Of a stretch of 9,586 bases of DNA, positions 1-8,285 are shown one piece after another. The stretch covers positions 1-9,586 of the forward strand of contig JAJZUK010000018.1 in NCBI GenBank assembly GCA_021847125.1. Reading direction: 5' to 3'. How positions within the stretch are numbered: position 1 is the stretch's first letter; each line of letters starts with the position of its first letter. The translations under genes and the position numbers were made by a program. The notes under the pieces are model-generated. The model made no database searches. It was given only the letters and a program-made list of their open reading frames with translations, and was not told the origin of the DNA. This stretch comes from Pseudomonadota bacterium (GTDB lineage: Bacteria; Pseudomonadota; Gammaproteobacteria; Burkholderiales; SG8-39).

Positions 1-2621
1 AAGCGGTGCAGCACCTGCAGCAGCAGGTCGATGTCCTGGAAGTGCAGTCCGGTGGTGGGTTCGTCCAGGATGTAGAGCGTGCGGCCGGTGTCGCGCTTCG
101 AGAGCTCCAGCGACAGCTTCACCCGCTGCGCTTCGCCGCCGGACAGCGTCGTCGCCGACTGCCCGAGTTCGACGTAGCCCAGGCCCACGTCGAGCAGCGT
201 CTTCAGCTTGCGCGCCACGATGGGTACGGCGGCGAAGAACTCGTGCGCCTGCTCCACCGTCAGTTTCAGCACGTCGTAGACATTCTTGCCCTTGTACTGC
301 ACTTCCAGCGTTTCGCGGTTGTAGCGCTTGCCGTGGCAGACGTCGCAGGGCACGTAGATGTCGGGCAGGAAGTGCATTTCGACTTTCAACACGCCGTCGC
401 CCTGACAGGCTTCGCAGCGCCCGCCCTTGACGTTGAAGGAGAAGCGCCCGGGCCCGTAGCCGCGCTCGCGTGCCGCGGGCACGCCGGCGAACAGTTCGCG
501 TATCGGCGTAAATAGCCCGGTGTAGGTGGCCGGATTGGAGCGCGGCGTGCGCCCGATCGGGCTCTGATCCACGCTGATCACCTTGTCGAAAAATTCCAGT
601 CCGCTCACCGATTCGTGCGGCGCCGGCTCGTTGCTGCTGCCGTAGAGATGCTGTGCGACCGCGGCGTACAGCGTGTCGTTGACCAAGGTCGATTTGCCCG
701 AGCCGGAGACGCCGGTGACGCAGACGAACAGGCCCAGCGGCAGATCCAGGTTCACCTGCTTGAGGTTGTTGCCGCTGGCGCCGCAGAGGCGCAGCACGCG
801 CGCCTTGTCGAAGCGGTGGCGGCGCTTCGGCATGGGGATTTCGAGGCGTCCGGCGAGATACTTGCCCGTGAGCGAGGCGGGATTGTGCATGATCTGCTGC
901 GGCGTGCCCTCGGCTACCAGCTTGCCGCCGTGCTCGCCCGCGCCCGGGCCCATATCGACCACGTAGTCCGCCGTGAGAATCGCCTCTTCGTCGTGTTCGA
1001 CCACGATCACGGTGTTGCCCAGGTCGCGCAGGTGCTTGAGCGTCGCGAGCAAGCGCCCGTTGTCGCGCTGATGCAGGCCGATCGAAGGTTCGTCGAGCAC
1101 GTACATGACGCCGGTGAGGCCGGACCCGATCTGGCTCGCGAGCCGTATGCGTTGCGCTTCGCCGCCCGAGAGCGAGTCGGCGGAGCGGTCCAGCGACAGG
1201 TAATCCAGTCCGACGTTGTTGAGAAAGGACAGGCGCGCGGCGATTTCCTTGACGATGCGGTCGGCGATCGCGGCCCTGTGGCCGGGCAGCTTCAGGCCCT
1301 GGAAAAACGCGAGGCCGCGCTTGAGCGGCAGGGCGCTCACTTCGAATATGGCCTTGTCGGCGATCTTGACGTTGCGCGCCTCGGTGCGCAGGCGCGTGCC
1401 GTCGCAGGCCGGGCAGGGCTTGCTGTTGAGGTATTTCGCCAGCTCTTCGCGCACCACGATGGAATCGGTTTCGCGGTAACGCCGCGCGAGGTTCGGGATC
1501 ACACCCTCGAAGTCGTGCTCGCGCACCACGGTGCGGCCGCGTTCGGAGAGGTAGGAGAACGGGATCTTCTCCTTGCTGCCGTTGAGCACGATGTCCTGCG
1601 CCGTTTGCGGCATTTGGTCGAACGGCGCCTCGACGTCGAAGCCGAAGTGCGCGGCGAGGCTGGTGAGCATCTGGAAATAGAACTGGTTGCGCCGGTCCCA
1701 GCCCTTGATCGCACCGCTCGCGAGAGACAGATGCGGGTGCGCCACCACGCGGCGCGGATCGAAGAATTCGATCGCGCCCAGGCCGTCGCATTCCTGGCAT
1801 GCGCCCAGCGGATTGTTGAAGGAAAACAGGCGCGGTTCCAGTTCGGCCAGGGAATAGCTGCACGCCGGGCAGGCGAATTTGGCCGAGAACAGGTGCTCCT
1901 TGGCCGAGTCCGTTTCCGCCGCGATGGCGCGGCCCTCGGCATGGCGCAGGGCGGTTTCGAAGGACTCGGCCAGGCGCTGCTTCAGTTCCGGCTTGACCTT
2001 GAGCCGGTCCACCACCACTTCGGTCGTGTGCTTCTGGTTCTTCGACAGCTTCGGCAGCGCGTCGATGTCGTACACTTTGCCGTCCACGCGCAGGCGCACG
2101 AAACCCTGTGCGCGCAGCTCGGCGAACAGTTCGGCCTGTTCGCCTTTCCTGCCGGCGACGACGGGTGCGAGGATCATCAGTTTCGTGTCCTCGGGCAGCG
2201 CGAGCACATGGTCGACCATTTGCGCCACCGACTGCGCCTCCAGCGGCAGCGCGTGCTCCGGGCAGTAGGGCGTGCCGACGCGCGCGTACAACAGACGCAG
2301 ATAATCGTGGATCTCGGTCACCGTGCCGACGGTGGAGCGCGGGTTGTGGCTGGTGGCCTTCTGCTCGATCGCGATCGCCGGGGACAGGCCCTCGATCAGG
2401 TCGACATCGGGTTTTTCCATGAGCTGCAGGAATTGCCGCGCGTACGCGGACAGCGATTCCACGTAGCGCCGCTGGCCCTCGGCGTAGAGCGTGTCGAACG
2501 CAAGCGAGGATTTGCCCGAGCCTGACAGCCCCGTGATCACGACCAGCCGGTTGCGCGGCAGATCGAGGTTCAGGTTCCTCAGGTTGTGCGTGCGTGCGCC
2601 GCGAATCCTGATTTCATCCAT
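1..2621 (-). CDS. uvrA: UvrABC excinuclease subunit A (3' end cut by window edge)
   Basis: This is the DNA-damage recognition ATPase of nucleotide-excision repair; it dimerises, loads UvrB at lesions and acts on the nucleoid. About 873 codons are visible out of the usual ~940, so the C-terminus lies beyond the left edge. The protein starts [14 protein letters not shown]. Visible in order: first Walker A (GLSGSGKS, residues 31-38); a zinc module with CPAC near residue 251 and CQEC near 274; the first ABC signature LSGGEAQR near 486, followed by Walker [11 protein letters not shown]; a second Walker A GVSGSGKS near 640; the second zinc finger CEAC...CDVC at about 735-762; a second LSGGEAQR near 825; and Walker [11 protein letters not shown] near 850. 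No frameshift is seen. The ATG at 2621 begins the conserved N-terminus, but no clear Shine-Dalgarno precedes it. It is divergent from the MFS gene. Order and motifs fit UvrA1 rather than a UvrA2 paralogue. Confidence 0.97.
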   Translation of the reverse strand, partial: MDEIRIRGARTHNLRNLNLDLPRNRLVVITGLSGSGKSSLAFDTLYAEGQRRYVESLSAYARQFLQLMEKPDVDLIEGLSPAIAIEQKATSHNPRSTVGTVTEIHDYLRLLYARVGTPYCPEHALPLEAQSVAQMVDHVLALPEDTKLMILAPVVAGRKGEQAELFAELRAQGFVRLRVDGKVYDIDALPKLSKNQKHTTEVVVDRLKVKPELKQRLAESFETALRHAEGRAIAAETDSAKEHLFSAKFACPACSYSLAELEPRLFSFNNPLGACQECDGLGAIEFFDPRRVVAHPHLSLASGAIKGWDRRNQFYFQMLTSLAAHFGFDVEAPFDQMPQTAQDIVLNGSKEKIPFSYLSERGRTVVREHDFEGVIPNLARRYRETDSIVVREELAKYLNSKPCPACDGTRLRTEARNVKIADKAIFEVSALPLKRGLAFFQGLKLPGHRAAIADRIVKEIAARLSFLNNVGLDYLSLDRSADSLSGGEAQRIRLASQIGSGLTGVMYVLDEPSIGLHQRDNGRLLATLKHLRDLGNTVIVVEHDEEAILTADYVVDMGPGAGEHGGKLVAEGTPQQIMHNPASLTGKYLAGRLEIPMPKRRHRFDKARVLRLCGASGNNLKQVNLDLPLGLFVCVTGVSGSGKSTLVNDTLYAAVAQHLYGSSNEPAPHESVSGLEFFDKVISVDQSPIGRTPRSNPATYTGLFTPIRELFAGVPAARERGYGPGRFSFNVKGGRCEACQGDGVLKVEMHFLPDIYVPCDVCHGKRYNRETLEVQYKGKNVYDVLKLTVEQAHEFFAAVPIVARKLKTLLDVGLGYVELGQSATTLSGGEAQRVKLSLELSKRDTGRTLYILDEPTTGLHFQDIDLLLQVLHR

Positions 2622-2696
2622 AGCTTGGGCGCTGGCTGGAGATACAAACCTGTTAATATACGAGATTCCACGTCTACCGCGCTACTCCTACTTTAA
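2622..2696. promoter_or_regulatory. Divergent promoter region between uvrA and the MFS gene
   Basis: This 75-base spacer is the only place from which both divergent genes could be transcribed. Its AT-rich core at about 2641-2665 contrasts with the GC-rich surroundings. On the plus strand TAATAT (2654-2659) could serve as a -10 for the MFS gene. On the minus strand the overlapping TATATT (2660-2655) could serve uvrA. No convincing -35 element was found for either, and neither start codon has a good Shine-Dalgarno. A CTGT at 2650-2653 resembles half of a LexA box, but its partner half is absent. The role is inferred from position and base composition. Confidence 0.5.
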
Positions 2697-3953
2697 ATGC
2701 CTGCATCCACCCCCGATCGCATGTCACCGCTCGAAATCCGCGCAAGTCTTTCTCTTGCCTCGATTTTTGCCCTGCGCATGCTGGGCCTGTTTCTGATTCT
2801 GCCGGTGTTCGCGGTGTACGCGACGCACCTGTCCGGCGGAGACAATCACACCCTCGTGGGCATTGCGCTCGGCACTTACGGCCTGACCCAGGGCATGCTG
2901 CAGATTCCCTACGGCATCGCCTCGGACCGCTACGGCAGGAAACGCATCATCGTCCTCGGCCTGGTGCTGTTTGCGCTCGGCAGCTTCATTGCTGCGGCGG
3001 GCGGCAGCATCCACGTCATCATCGTCGGCCGCGCGATCCAGGGCGCGGGTGCGATCTCTGCGCCGGTGATGGCTTTTCTTGCCGACTTGACGCGCGAGCA
3101 GCATCGCACCAAGGCGATGGCGCTGGTCGGCTCGAGCATCGGCCTGATGTTCGCGCTGTCCATGGTCGGCTCGCCTGTGCTTTACCAGCACATCGGCATG
3201 GGCGGCATTTTCCTTGTCACCGGCGTGCTGGCGCTGGCGGCGATCTGGGTGGTGATGAGCGTGGTACCGGAAGAGTCGCTCGCGAAAATCGAGGGCGCGG
3301 ACCACGTCGAAACGGCGCGCCTCGGCGACGTGTTCAGAAACCCGGACCTGCTGCGGCTCAACCTCGGCATTTTCTCGCTGCATGCGGTGCAGATGGCGAT
3401 TTTCGTGGTGGTGCCGCTCGCCATGGTGAGCGCGGGCGGGCTGCCGGTGGACGAGCACTGGAAAGTCTATCTGCCGGTGGTGCTCGCGTCTTTCGTGCTG
3501 ATGGTGCCGGCAATTTTCTATGCCGAGAAGAAGGATGCACTCAAGCCGGTATTCCTCGCCAGTATCGGCCTCATGGCCATGGTCCAGCTCGGCTTCGTCT
3601 TCGCGCTGCAAAATTTCACTGCGCTTGTCATCCTGCTGCTGGGCTTCTTCGTTGCTTTCAACATACTCGAGGCAAGCCTGCCGTCGCTGGTGTCGCGCAC
3701 GGCGCCGGCGGGGGCCAAGGGCGCGGCCCTAGGCGTGTACAACACGACCCAGTCGCTGGGACTGTTCGCCGGCGGCGCTGCCGGCGGCTGGCTGATGCAG
3801 CATCACGGGCGGGCACCGGTGTTCATGTTCGGCGCGGCGCTGATTGCGCTGTGGGGGATCGTCGCCGCAACCATGCATGTGCCGCAGCGCGCGCAGCGGC
3901 GCGGCGCGGGCGAAGTCGGCGGCGCCGCGCTGGGCGATGGGGCGGCCAGGTAG
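2697..3953 (+). CDS. MFS transporter, YajR-like, lacking the C-terminal YAM domain
   Basis: This is a major facilitator superfamily inner-membrane carrier of 418 residues with the usual series of about 12 hydrophobic segments. Motif A ([11 protein letters not shown], residues 73-83) and motif B (GRAIQGAGA, 111-119, with Arg112) are clear. The sequence follows E. coli YajR through LRMLG, YGLTQ, DLTREQ.RTKAMA, the central EHWKVYLP and [14 protein letters not shown]. YajR has an extra cytosolic ferredoxin-like (YAM) domain of about 65 residues; here the protein ends in a short Arg/Gly-rich tail after the last membrane segment. The substrate is unknown; drug or metabolite:H+ antiport is an inference from the family. 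ATG 2697 is the first start, but ATG 2721 (MSPLEIRAS) matches the usual family N-terminus and may be the real one; neither has a clear Shine-Dalgarno. ssb follows after 32 bases with no terminator between, suggesting co-transcription. Confidence 0.9.
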   Translation: MPASTPDRMSPLEIRASLSLASIFALRMLGLFLILPVFAVYATHLSGGDNHTLVGIALGTYGLTQGMLQIPYGIASDRYGRKRIIVLGLVLFALGSFIAAAGGSIHVIIVGRAIQGAGAISAPVMAFLADLTREQHRTKAMALVGSSIGLMFALSMVGSPVLYQHIGMGGIFLVTGVLALAAIWVVMSVVPEESLAKIEGADHVETARLGDVFRNPDLLRLNLGIFSLHAVQMAIFVVVPLAMVSAGGLPVDEHWKVYLPVVLASFVLMVPAIFYAEKKDALKPVFLASIGLMAMVQLGFVFALQNFTALVILLLGFFVAFNILEASLPSLVSRTAPAGAKGAALGVYNTTQSLGLFAGGAAGGWLMQHHGRAPVFMFGAALIALWGIVAATMHVPQRAQRRGAGEVGGAALGDGAAR

Positions 3954-3972
3954 GGCGCGGCAGAAAAACATT

Positions 3973-3980
3973 AAGGAGGG
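3973..3980 (+). promoter_or_regulatory. Strong ribosome-binding site of ssb
   Basis: AAGGAGGG lies five bases before the ssb ATG at 3986. It is close to the full anti-Shine-Dalgarno complement and is one of the two best ribosome sites in the window. It fixes the ssb start and fits high expression of an abundant protein. Confidence 0.85.
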
Positions 3981-3985
3981 TTGAA

Positions 3986-4456
3986 ATGGCATCGGTCAAC
4001 AAAGTGATAATTGTGGGCAATCTCGGACGCGATCCGGAGACCCGCTACATGCCGGACGGCACGGCGCTGACAAGCGTATCGGTGGCAACCACCTTCGCGT
4101 GGAACGACAAGGCAAGCGGCGAGAAGAAGGAGGAGACCGAATGGCACCGGGTGAATTTCCGCGGGCGCCTGGCCGAGGTTGCGGGCGAATACCTCAAGAA
4201 AGGATCGCAAGTGTACGTCGAGGGGAGGCTGCGCACGCGCAAATGGCAGGACAAGGAAGGACAGGACCGCTATACCACCGAGATCGTCGCCGAGCGCATG
4301 CAAATGCTCGGTTCCAGGAGCGGCATGGGCGGCGGCGAAGCGCGCGAGACGCGTGAACCCCGCGAGACGCGTGAGCCGCCGCCCGAGGGCGAAGCCAGGC
4401 CGGCGAAAAAGCCTGCCGGTCAGTTCCAGGATATGGACGACGATATCCCGTTCTAG
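3986..4456 (+). CDS. ssb: Single-stranded DNA-binding protein
   Basis: This is the homotetrameric protein that coats single-stranded DNA during replication, recombination and repair. The 156-residue product begins [20 protein letters not shown]. Its OB fold fills roughly residues 1-110 and shows the family signatures [21 protein letters not shown] and the closing [12 protein letters not shown]. The C-terminus is the acidic MDDDIPF tip that binds SSB partner proteins. The linker is short (about 35-40 residues) and rich in Arg, Glu and Pro rather than the Gly/Gln-rich linker of E. coli SSB; it includes a tandem RETREP repeat. The start is fixed by a strong Shine-Dalgarno and the conserved N-terminus. 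It sits after the MFS gene and before a strong terminator. uvrA-ssb proximity is common in proteobacteria, here with a transporter between. Confidence 0.97.
   Translation: MASVNKVIIVGNLGRDPETRYMPDGTALTSVSVATTFAWNDKASGEKKEETEWHRVNFRGRLAEVAGEYLKKGSQVYVEGRLRTRKWQDKEGQDRYTTEIVAERMQMLGSRSGMGGGEARETREPRETREPPPEGEARPAKKPAGQFQDMDDDIPF
4343..4378 (+). repeat. 18-bp tandem duplication in the ssb linker
   Basis: Two head-to-tail 18-base units (4343-4360 and 4361-4378) both start CGCGAGACGCGTGA and differ only near their 3' ends. In frame they encode RETREP twice. The repeat keeps the reading frame and lies in the disordered linker of SSB, so it probably changes only linker length. Confidence 0.8.
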
Positions 4457-4495
4457 CTCTGCGCGCGGCTCCGGCCGCCTAGTTCCTTGAAAAGG

Positions 4496-4537
4496 CAGGG
4501 TTTGCCCATAGATTGCCTATGGGGAAACCCTGTTTTT
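4496..4537 (+). terminator. Intrinsic terminator after ssb
   Basis: Two 16-base arms (4496-4511 and 4517-4532) pair with one mismatch around a five-base loop, ATTGC, and are followed at once by TTTTT (4533-4537). It starts 40 bases after the ssb stop, as expected for a terminator of the MFS-ssb unit. An A-run at 4490-4493 before the left arm gives the opposite strand a short T-run, so the hairpin could also work in reverse, though no minus-strand gene ends nearby. Confidence 0.92.
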
Positions 4538-4541
4538 CCGT

Positions 4542-4547
4542 TATAAT
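4542..4547 (+). promoter_or_regulatory. Probable sigma70 -10 element (TATAAT) for the fmdB-aspS unit
   Basis: A perfect TATAAT begins five bases after the T-run of the ssb terminator and 36 bases before the FmdB start codon. The -35 position with a 17-base spacer (4519-4524) has no good match and falls inside the right arm of the terminator hairpin. There is no extended TG motif. The sequence shows the -10 directly; promoter activity is inferred from its position between a terminator and the next gene. Confidence 0.6.
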
Positions 4548-4567
4548 CAACCTCTTTTTCGCTGGCC

Positions 4568-4573
4568 GGAGGG
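4568..4573 (+). promoter_or_regulatory. Ribosome-binding site that favours a GTG start for FmdB
   Basis: GGAGGG lies one base before ATG 4575 but four bases before the in-frame GTG 4578. The wider spacing, and the family's usual MPIYEYRC start, favour GTG. Confidence 0.65.
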
Positions 4574-4577
4574 CATG

Positions 4578-4886
4578 GTGCCTATCTACGAATATCGTTG
4601 CTCGTCCTGCGGGTTCCAGAAGGAATACCTGCAAAAGGTGAGCGATCCCTTGCTCAGCATCTGCCCCGAATGCAAGCAGGAGACTTTCAGCAAGATGCTG
4701 ACCGCGGCCGGTTTTCAGTTGAAGGGCGGCGGCTGGTACGCGACCGACTTCAAGCATAGCGGCAGCAAACCCGCGGACAAGAGCGCGGCTGCGAGCAAGT
4801 CCGAATCCGCAAGCGAGAGCAAGAGCGAAACCCAGTCGGCCGCGAGCGCAGCCCCTGCCGTCGCAGCGACAGCCAAGGCTGAATGA
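4578..4886 (+). CDS. FmdB-family zinc-ribbon protein with Ser/Ala/Lys-rich tail
   Basis: This is a small protein of 102 residues. Read from GTG 4578 it starts MPIYEYRCSSCG, the standard opening of the FmdB/CxxC-CxxC regulatory-protein family. The zinc ribbon is formed by Cys8-X2-Cys11 and Cys29-X2-Cys32 and is followed by the conserved GGWYATDFK. The last ~43 residues are low complexity (Ser, Ala, Lys, Glu) and probably disordered. The family's cellular role is poorly known; a regulatory function was proposed from the FmdB name, so none is assigned. The ATG at 4575 would add one Met-Val and sits too close to the Shine-Dalgarno. The stop overlaps the next gene's start as ATGA, implying translational coupling with the DUF502 gene. 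Confidence 0.9.
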   Translation: MPIYEYRCSSCGFQKEYLQKVSDPLLSICPECKQETFSKMLTAAGFQLKGGGWYATDFKHSGSKPADKSAAASKSESASESKSETQSAASAAPAVAATAKAE

Positions 4887-5506
4887 AGAAATACTTCATC
4901 ACCGGGTTGCTGATCTGGATCCCGCTGGTCATCACCATCTGGGTGCTGAAACTGGTGGTCGACACGCTCGACCAGAGCCTGCTGCTGCTGCCGCAGGGAT
5001 TGCGCACCGAGAGCTGGCTCGGATTCCACGTGCCGGGCATGGGCGTGCTGCTGACGCTCGTGATCGTGCTGATCACCGGCGTGATCACGGCGAACTTCAT
5101 CGGTCAGCGTCTGGTGCATTTGTGGCACGAGATCCTGCACCGCATTCCGGTGGTGAGCTCGATCTATTCCAGCGTCAAGCAGGTGAGCGACACGCTGTTT
5201 TCCTCCAGCGGCGAAGCGTTCCGCAAGGCGCTGCTGGTGCAATGGCCGCGCGAGGGCATTTGGACGATCGCATTTTTGACCGGTACGCCCGGGGGCGACG
5301 TGAGCAATCACCTGCAGGGCGACTACGTCAGCGTCTATGTGCCGACCACACCCAACCCCACCGGCGGCTACTTCGTGATGATGGCGCGCAAGGACGTGAT
5401 CGAGCTCGACATGAGCGTGGACACGGCGCTGAAATATGTGATCTCCATGGGCGTCGCTTCGCCGCTCGGGAACGGACGGCGGAAAAGGGACCTGGCGCAC
5501 AACTGA
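4883..5506 (+). CDS. DUF502 family inner-membrane protein
   Basis: This 207-residue protein of unknown function belongs to the DUF502 family. Two membrane segments are visible near the N-terminus: about residues 6-26 (ITGLLIWIPLVITIWVLKLV, with the family Pro) and about 54-74 (GVLLTLVIVLITGVITANF). A soluble C-terminal region follows, with the conserved IPVVSSIYSSVKQVSDTLFSS just after the second segment and a FLTG...YVPTTPNPTGGY stretch later. It begins inside the FmdB stop (ATGA), with AAGG four bases upstream, so the two genes are probably coupled. FmdB-DUF502-aspS is an order I recall from betaproteobacteria, but it does not reveal a function. The tail is short and basic (NGRRKRDLAHN). 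Confidence 0.92.
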   Translation: MKKYFITGLLIWIPLVITIWVLKLVVDTLDQSLLLLPQGLRTESWLGFHVPGMGVLLTLVIVLITGVITANFIGQRLVHLWHEILHRIPVVSSIYSSVKQVSDTLFSSSGEAFRKALLVQWPREGIWTIAFLTGTPGGDVSNHLQGDYVSVYVPTTPNPTGGYFVMMARKDVIELDMSVDTALKYVISMGVASPLGNGRRKRDLAHN

Positions 5507-5515
5507 TGGGCAATC

Positions 5516-5546
5516 GGTAATGGGCGACCGCGGGGCACCCATTACC
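5516..5546. repeat. Inverted repeat between the DUF502 gene and aspS
   Basis: GGTAATGGG (5516-5524) and CCCATTACC (5538-5546) are perfect 9-base inverted arms around a 13-base GC-rich loop. Two more pairs form outside after one mismatch. No T-run follows, so it is unlikely to be an intrinsic terminator. The GGTAATGGG wording resembles short dispersed intergenic repeats in some betaproteobacterial genomes, but with one copy here this cannot be shown. It could also fold in the aspS leader. Confidence 0.6.
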
Positions 5547-5572
5547 CATCTCTCATCACTGTCACGGATATT

Positions 5573-7360
<1,788 letters not shown>

Positions 7361-7392
7361 GCCTCGGGCTCACCGGCTCCGGCTCGGCAAAC

Positions 7393-7743
7393 ATGAAGCG
7401 GTTGCTTATCGTCCTTTGCGCGCTGCTGGCCTTCACCGGTGCGGCGTTTGCACGGGGCCCGGCGCCGATAGCCGATGTCGCGCTCGGCGCTTTGCCCATA
7501 GAGGCGCATGCGACCCTGGCGCTGATCAGGAGCGGCGGCCCGTTTCCCTACGCCAGGGACAACAGCGTGTTCAGCAATCGCGAACAGCGGTTGCCGCTGC
7601 GCCCGCGTGGCTACTACCGCGAATACACGGTGAAGACGCCGGGCGCGCACGACCGCGGCGCGCGCCGCATCGTCGCCGGCGCTTCGGCCGAGTACTATTA
7701 CACCGACGACCACTACAATTCCTTCAGGCGCATCCATAAGTAA
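7393..7743 (+). CDS. Exported guanyl-specific ribonuclease, RNase Sa/barnase (N1/T1) type
   Basis: This 116-residue protein has a signal peptide (MKRLLIVLCALLAFTGAAFA, likely cut after Ala20) and a mature part of about 96 residues, close to RNase Sa. The mature sequence follows Streptomyces RNase Sa: ALP.EA, GGPFPY, VF.NRE, GYYREYTVKTPGA, RGARRI and DHY. Catalytic counterparts are Glu77, Arg88, Arg92 and His107 (RNase Sa Glu54, Arg65, Arg69, His85). The guanine-binding Asn62 and Glu64 are also present, so it should be active, cutting RNA 3' of G. It lacks the RNase Sa disulfide: its only Cys is in the signal peptide. The start is chosen for the signal peptide; no clear Shine-Dalgarno is seen. 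The barstar-type gene 73 bases downstream is the expected immunity partner. Export to the periplasm or outside is inferred; nutrient scavenging or attack on competitors are both possible. Confidence 0.92.
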   Translation: MKRLLIVLCALLAFTGAAFARGPAPIADVALGALPIEAHATLALIRSGGPFPYARDNSVFSNREQRLPLRPRGYYREYTVKTPGAHDRGARRIVAGASAEYYYTDDHYNSFRRIHK

Positions 7744-7746
7744 GAC

Positions 7747-7774
7747 CCGTTGCAAGATAACGTGTTTGCAACGG
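7747..7774. repeat. Perfect 9-bp inverted repeat between RNase and barstar genes
   Basis: CCGTTGCAA (7747-7755) and TTGCAACGG (7766-7774) are exact inverted arms around the 10-base GATAACGTGT. It starts three bases after the RNase stop. No T-run follows on either strand, so it is not a standard terminator. It may be an operator for a dimeric regulator, or an RNA hairpin that protects or processes the RNase mRNA. The repeat is seen directly; the role is inferred. Confidence 0.7.
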
Positions 7775-7789
7775 CCAATTTAGGGGAGT

Positions 7790-7820
7790 ATGAGGGAGGT
7801 ATCCCCTCATGTTGAAATGA
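7790..7820 (+). promoter_or_regulatory. Barstar translation-start region: hairpin, strong RBS and 3-codon mini-ORF
   Basis: ATGAGGG (7790-7796) and CCCTCAT (7804-7810) form a 7-base stem around AGGTATC. A strong ribosome site, GGGAGGT (7794-7800), lies across its left arm and loop. It is spaced eight bases from ATG 7809, which opens the mini-ORF ATG TTG AAA TGA (Met-Leu-Lys). That stop overlaps ATG 7817, the likely barstar start, as ATGA. The layout suggests translational coupling from a leader peptide, or control by the hairpin. All elements are visible; function is inferred. Confidence 0.5.
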
Positions 7821-8263
7821 ACTCTAATTCACTCGAACAGCTGTTGCGGAACAAGGACAAGGCCGGCGTCTACCTCGCCGGCCCGGACACGCGGCTCATT
7901 GCCGAGGCAGCGCAGGCGGCGGGCCTCGCGCTGTGGCGCGTCGACATCGGCCACGTGCACGACCAGCAGGGCTTCACCGGCCTGGTGGCGAAGGCGCTCG
8001 CCTTCCCCGATTGGTTCGGCGGCAACTGGGACGCCTTCGAAGACTGCCTCGGCGACCTGTCCTGGCGTCCGGCGCCGGGCTACGTGCTGCTGCTCGAGCA
8101 CGGCAAGCATTTCGGCGCCGGCCACAAGCAGGAGTTCGTCACCGCGGTGGAGGTGCTCGACGGCGTCGCCGAATATTGGCAGGGACAAGGCAAGCCTTTC
8201 TGGGCCATCGTCAGCGGCCCGGAGGGCTGGGACGCAGGGCTGCCGCTGCTGCCCGACGCCTGA
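7817..8263 (+). CDS. Barstar-family ribonuclease inhibitor
   Basis: This is a predicted cytoplasmic inhibitor that blocks the active site of the adjacent RNase and protects the producing cell. From ATG 7817 it has 148 residues, longer than Bacillus barstar (~90), with extra sequence mainly at the N-terminus. The hallmark block is FPDWFGGNWDAFEDCLGDL (63-81). It matches barstar LPEYYGENLDALWDCL, so Asp72 and Asp76 align with the barnase-contacting Asp35 and Asp39. Two other interface positions differ: Trp66 replaces Tyr29 and Glu75 replaces Trp38. The following strand (YVLLLEHGKHF) and FWAIVSGPEGW also fit. ATG 7790 would add nine residues (MREVSPHVE) but lies within a hairpin and too close to a GGGGAG; 7817 is preferred for its ATGA overlap with a mini-ORF. 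The GTG start of nudB is 22 bases downstream. Confidence 0.9.
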   Translation: MNSNSLEQLLRNKDKAGVYLAGPDTRLIAEAAQAAGLALWRVDIGHVHDQQGFTGLVAKALAFPDWFGGNWDAFEDCLGDLSWRPAPGYVLLLEHGKHFGAGHKQEFVTAVEVLDGVAEYWQGQGKPFWAIVSGPEGWDAGLPLLPDA

Positions 8264-8285
8264 GCGGATCCTGGTCTAGTCCGGC

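Noticed and set aside
6..515. 169-codon open frame on the plus strand at the left edge
   Set aside because: It is antisense to the C-terminal ATPase half of uvrA, including its second zinc finger and signature motif.
615..2525. 636-codon open frame on the plus strand opposite uvrA
   Set aside because: It lies fully antisense to a clear uvrA. It has no recognisable domain and an Arg/Ala/Val/His-rich composition typical of antisense frames in GC-rich genes.
2650..2665. Possible LexA (SOS) box upstream of uvrA
   Set aside because: CTGT is followed after eight bases by GAGA instead of ACAG. Only one half-site is present, so SOS control is not supported.
2724..3611. 295-codon open frame on the minus strand opposite the MFS gene
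   Set aside because: It is very rich in His, Arg, Gln and Glu, the usual mirror of membrane-protein codons; no start signals or domains were seen.
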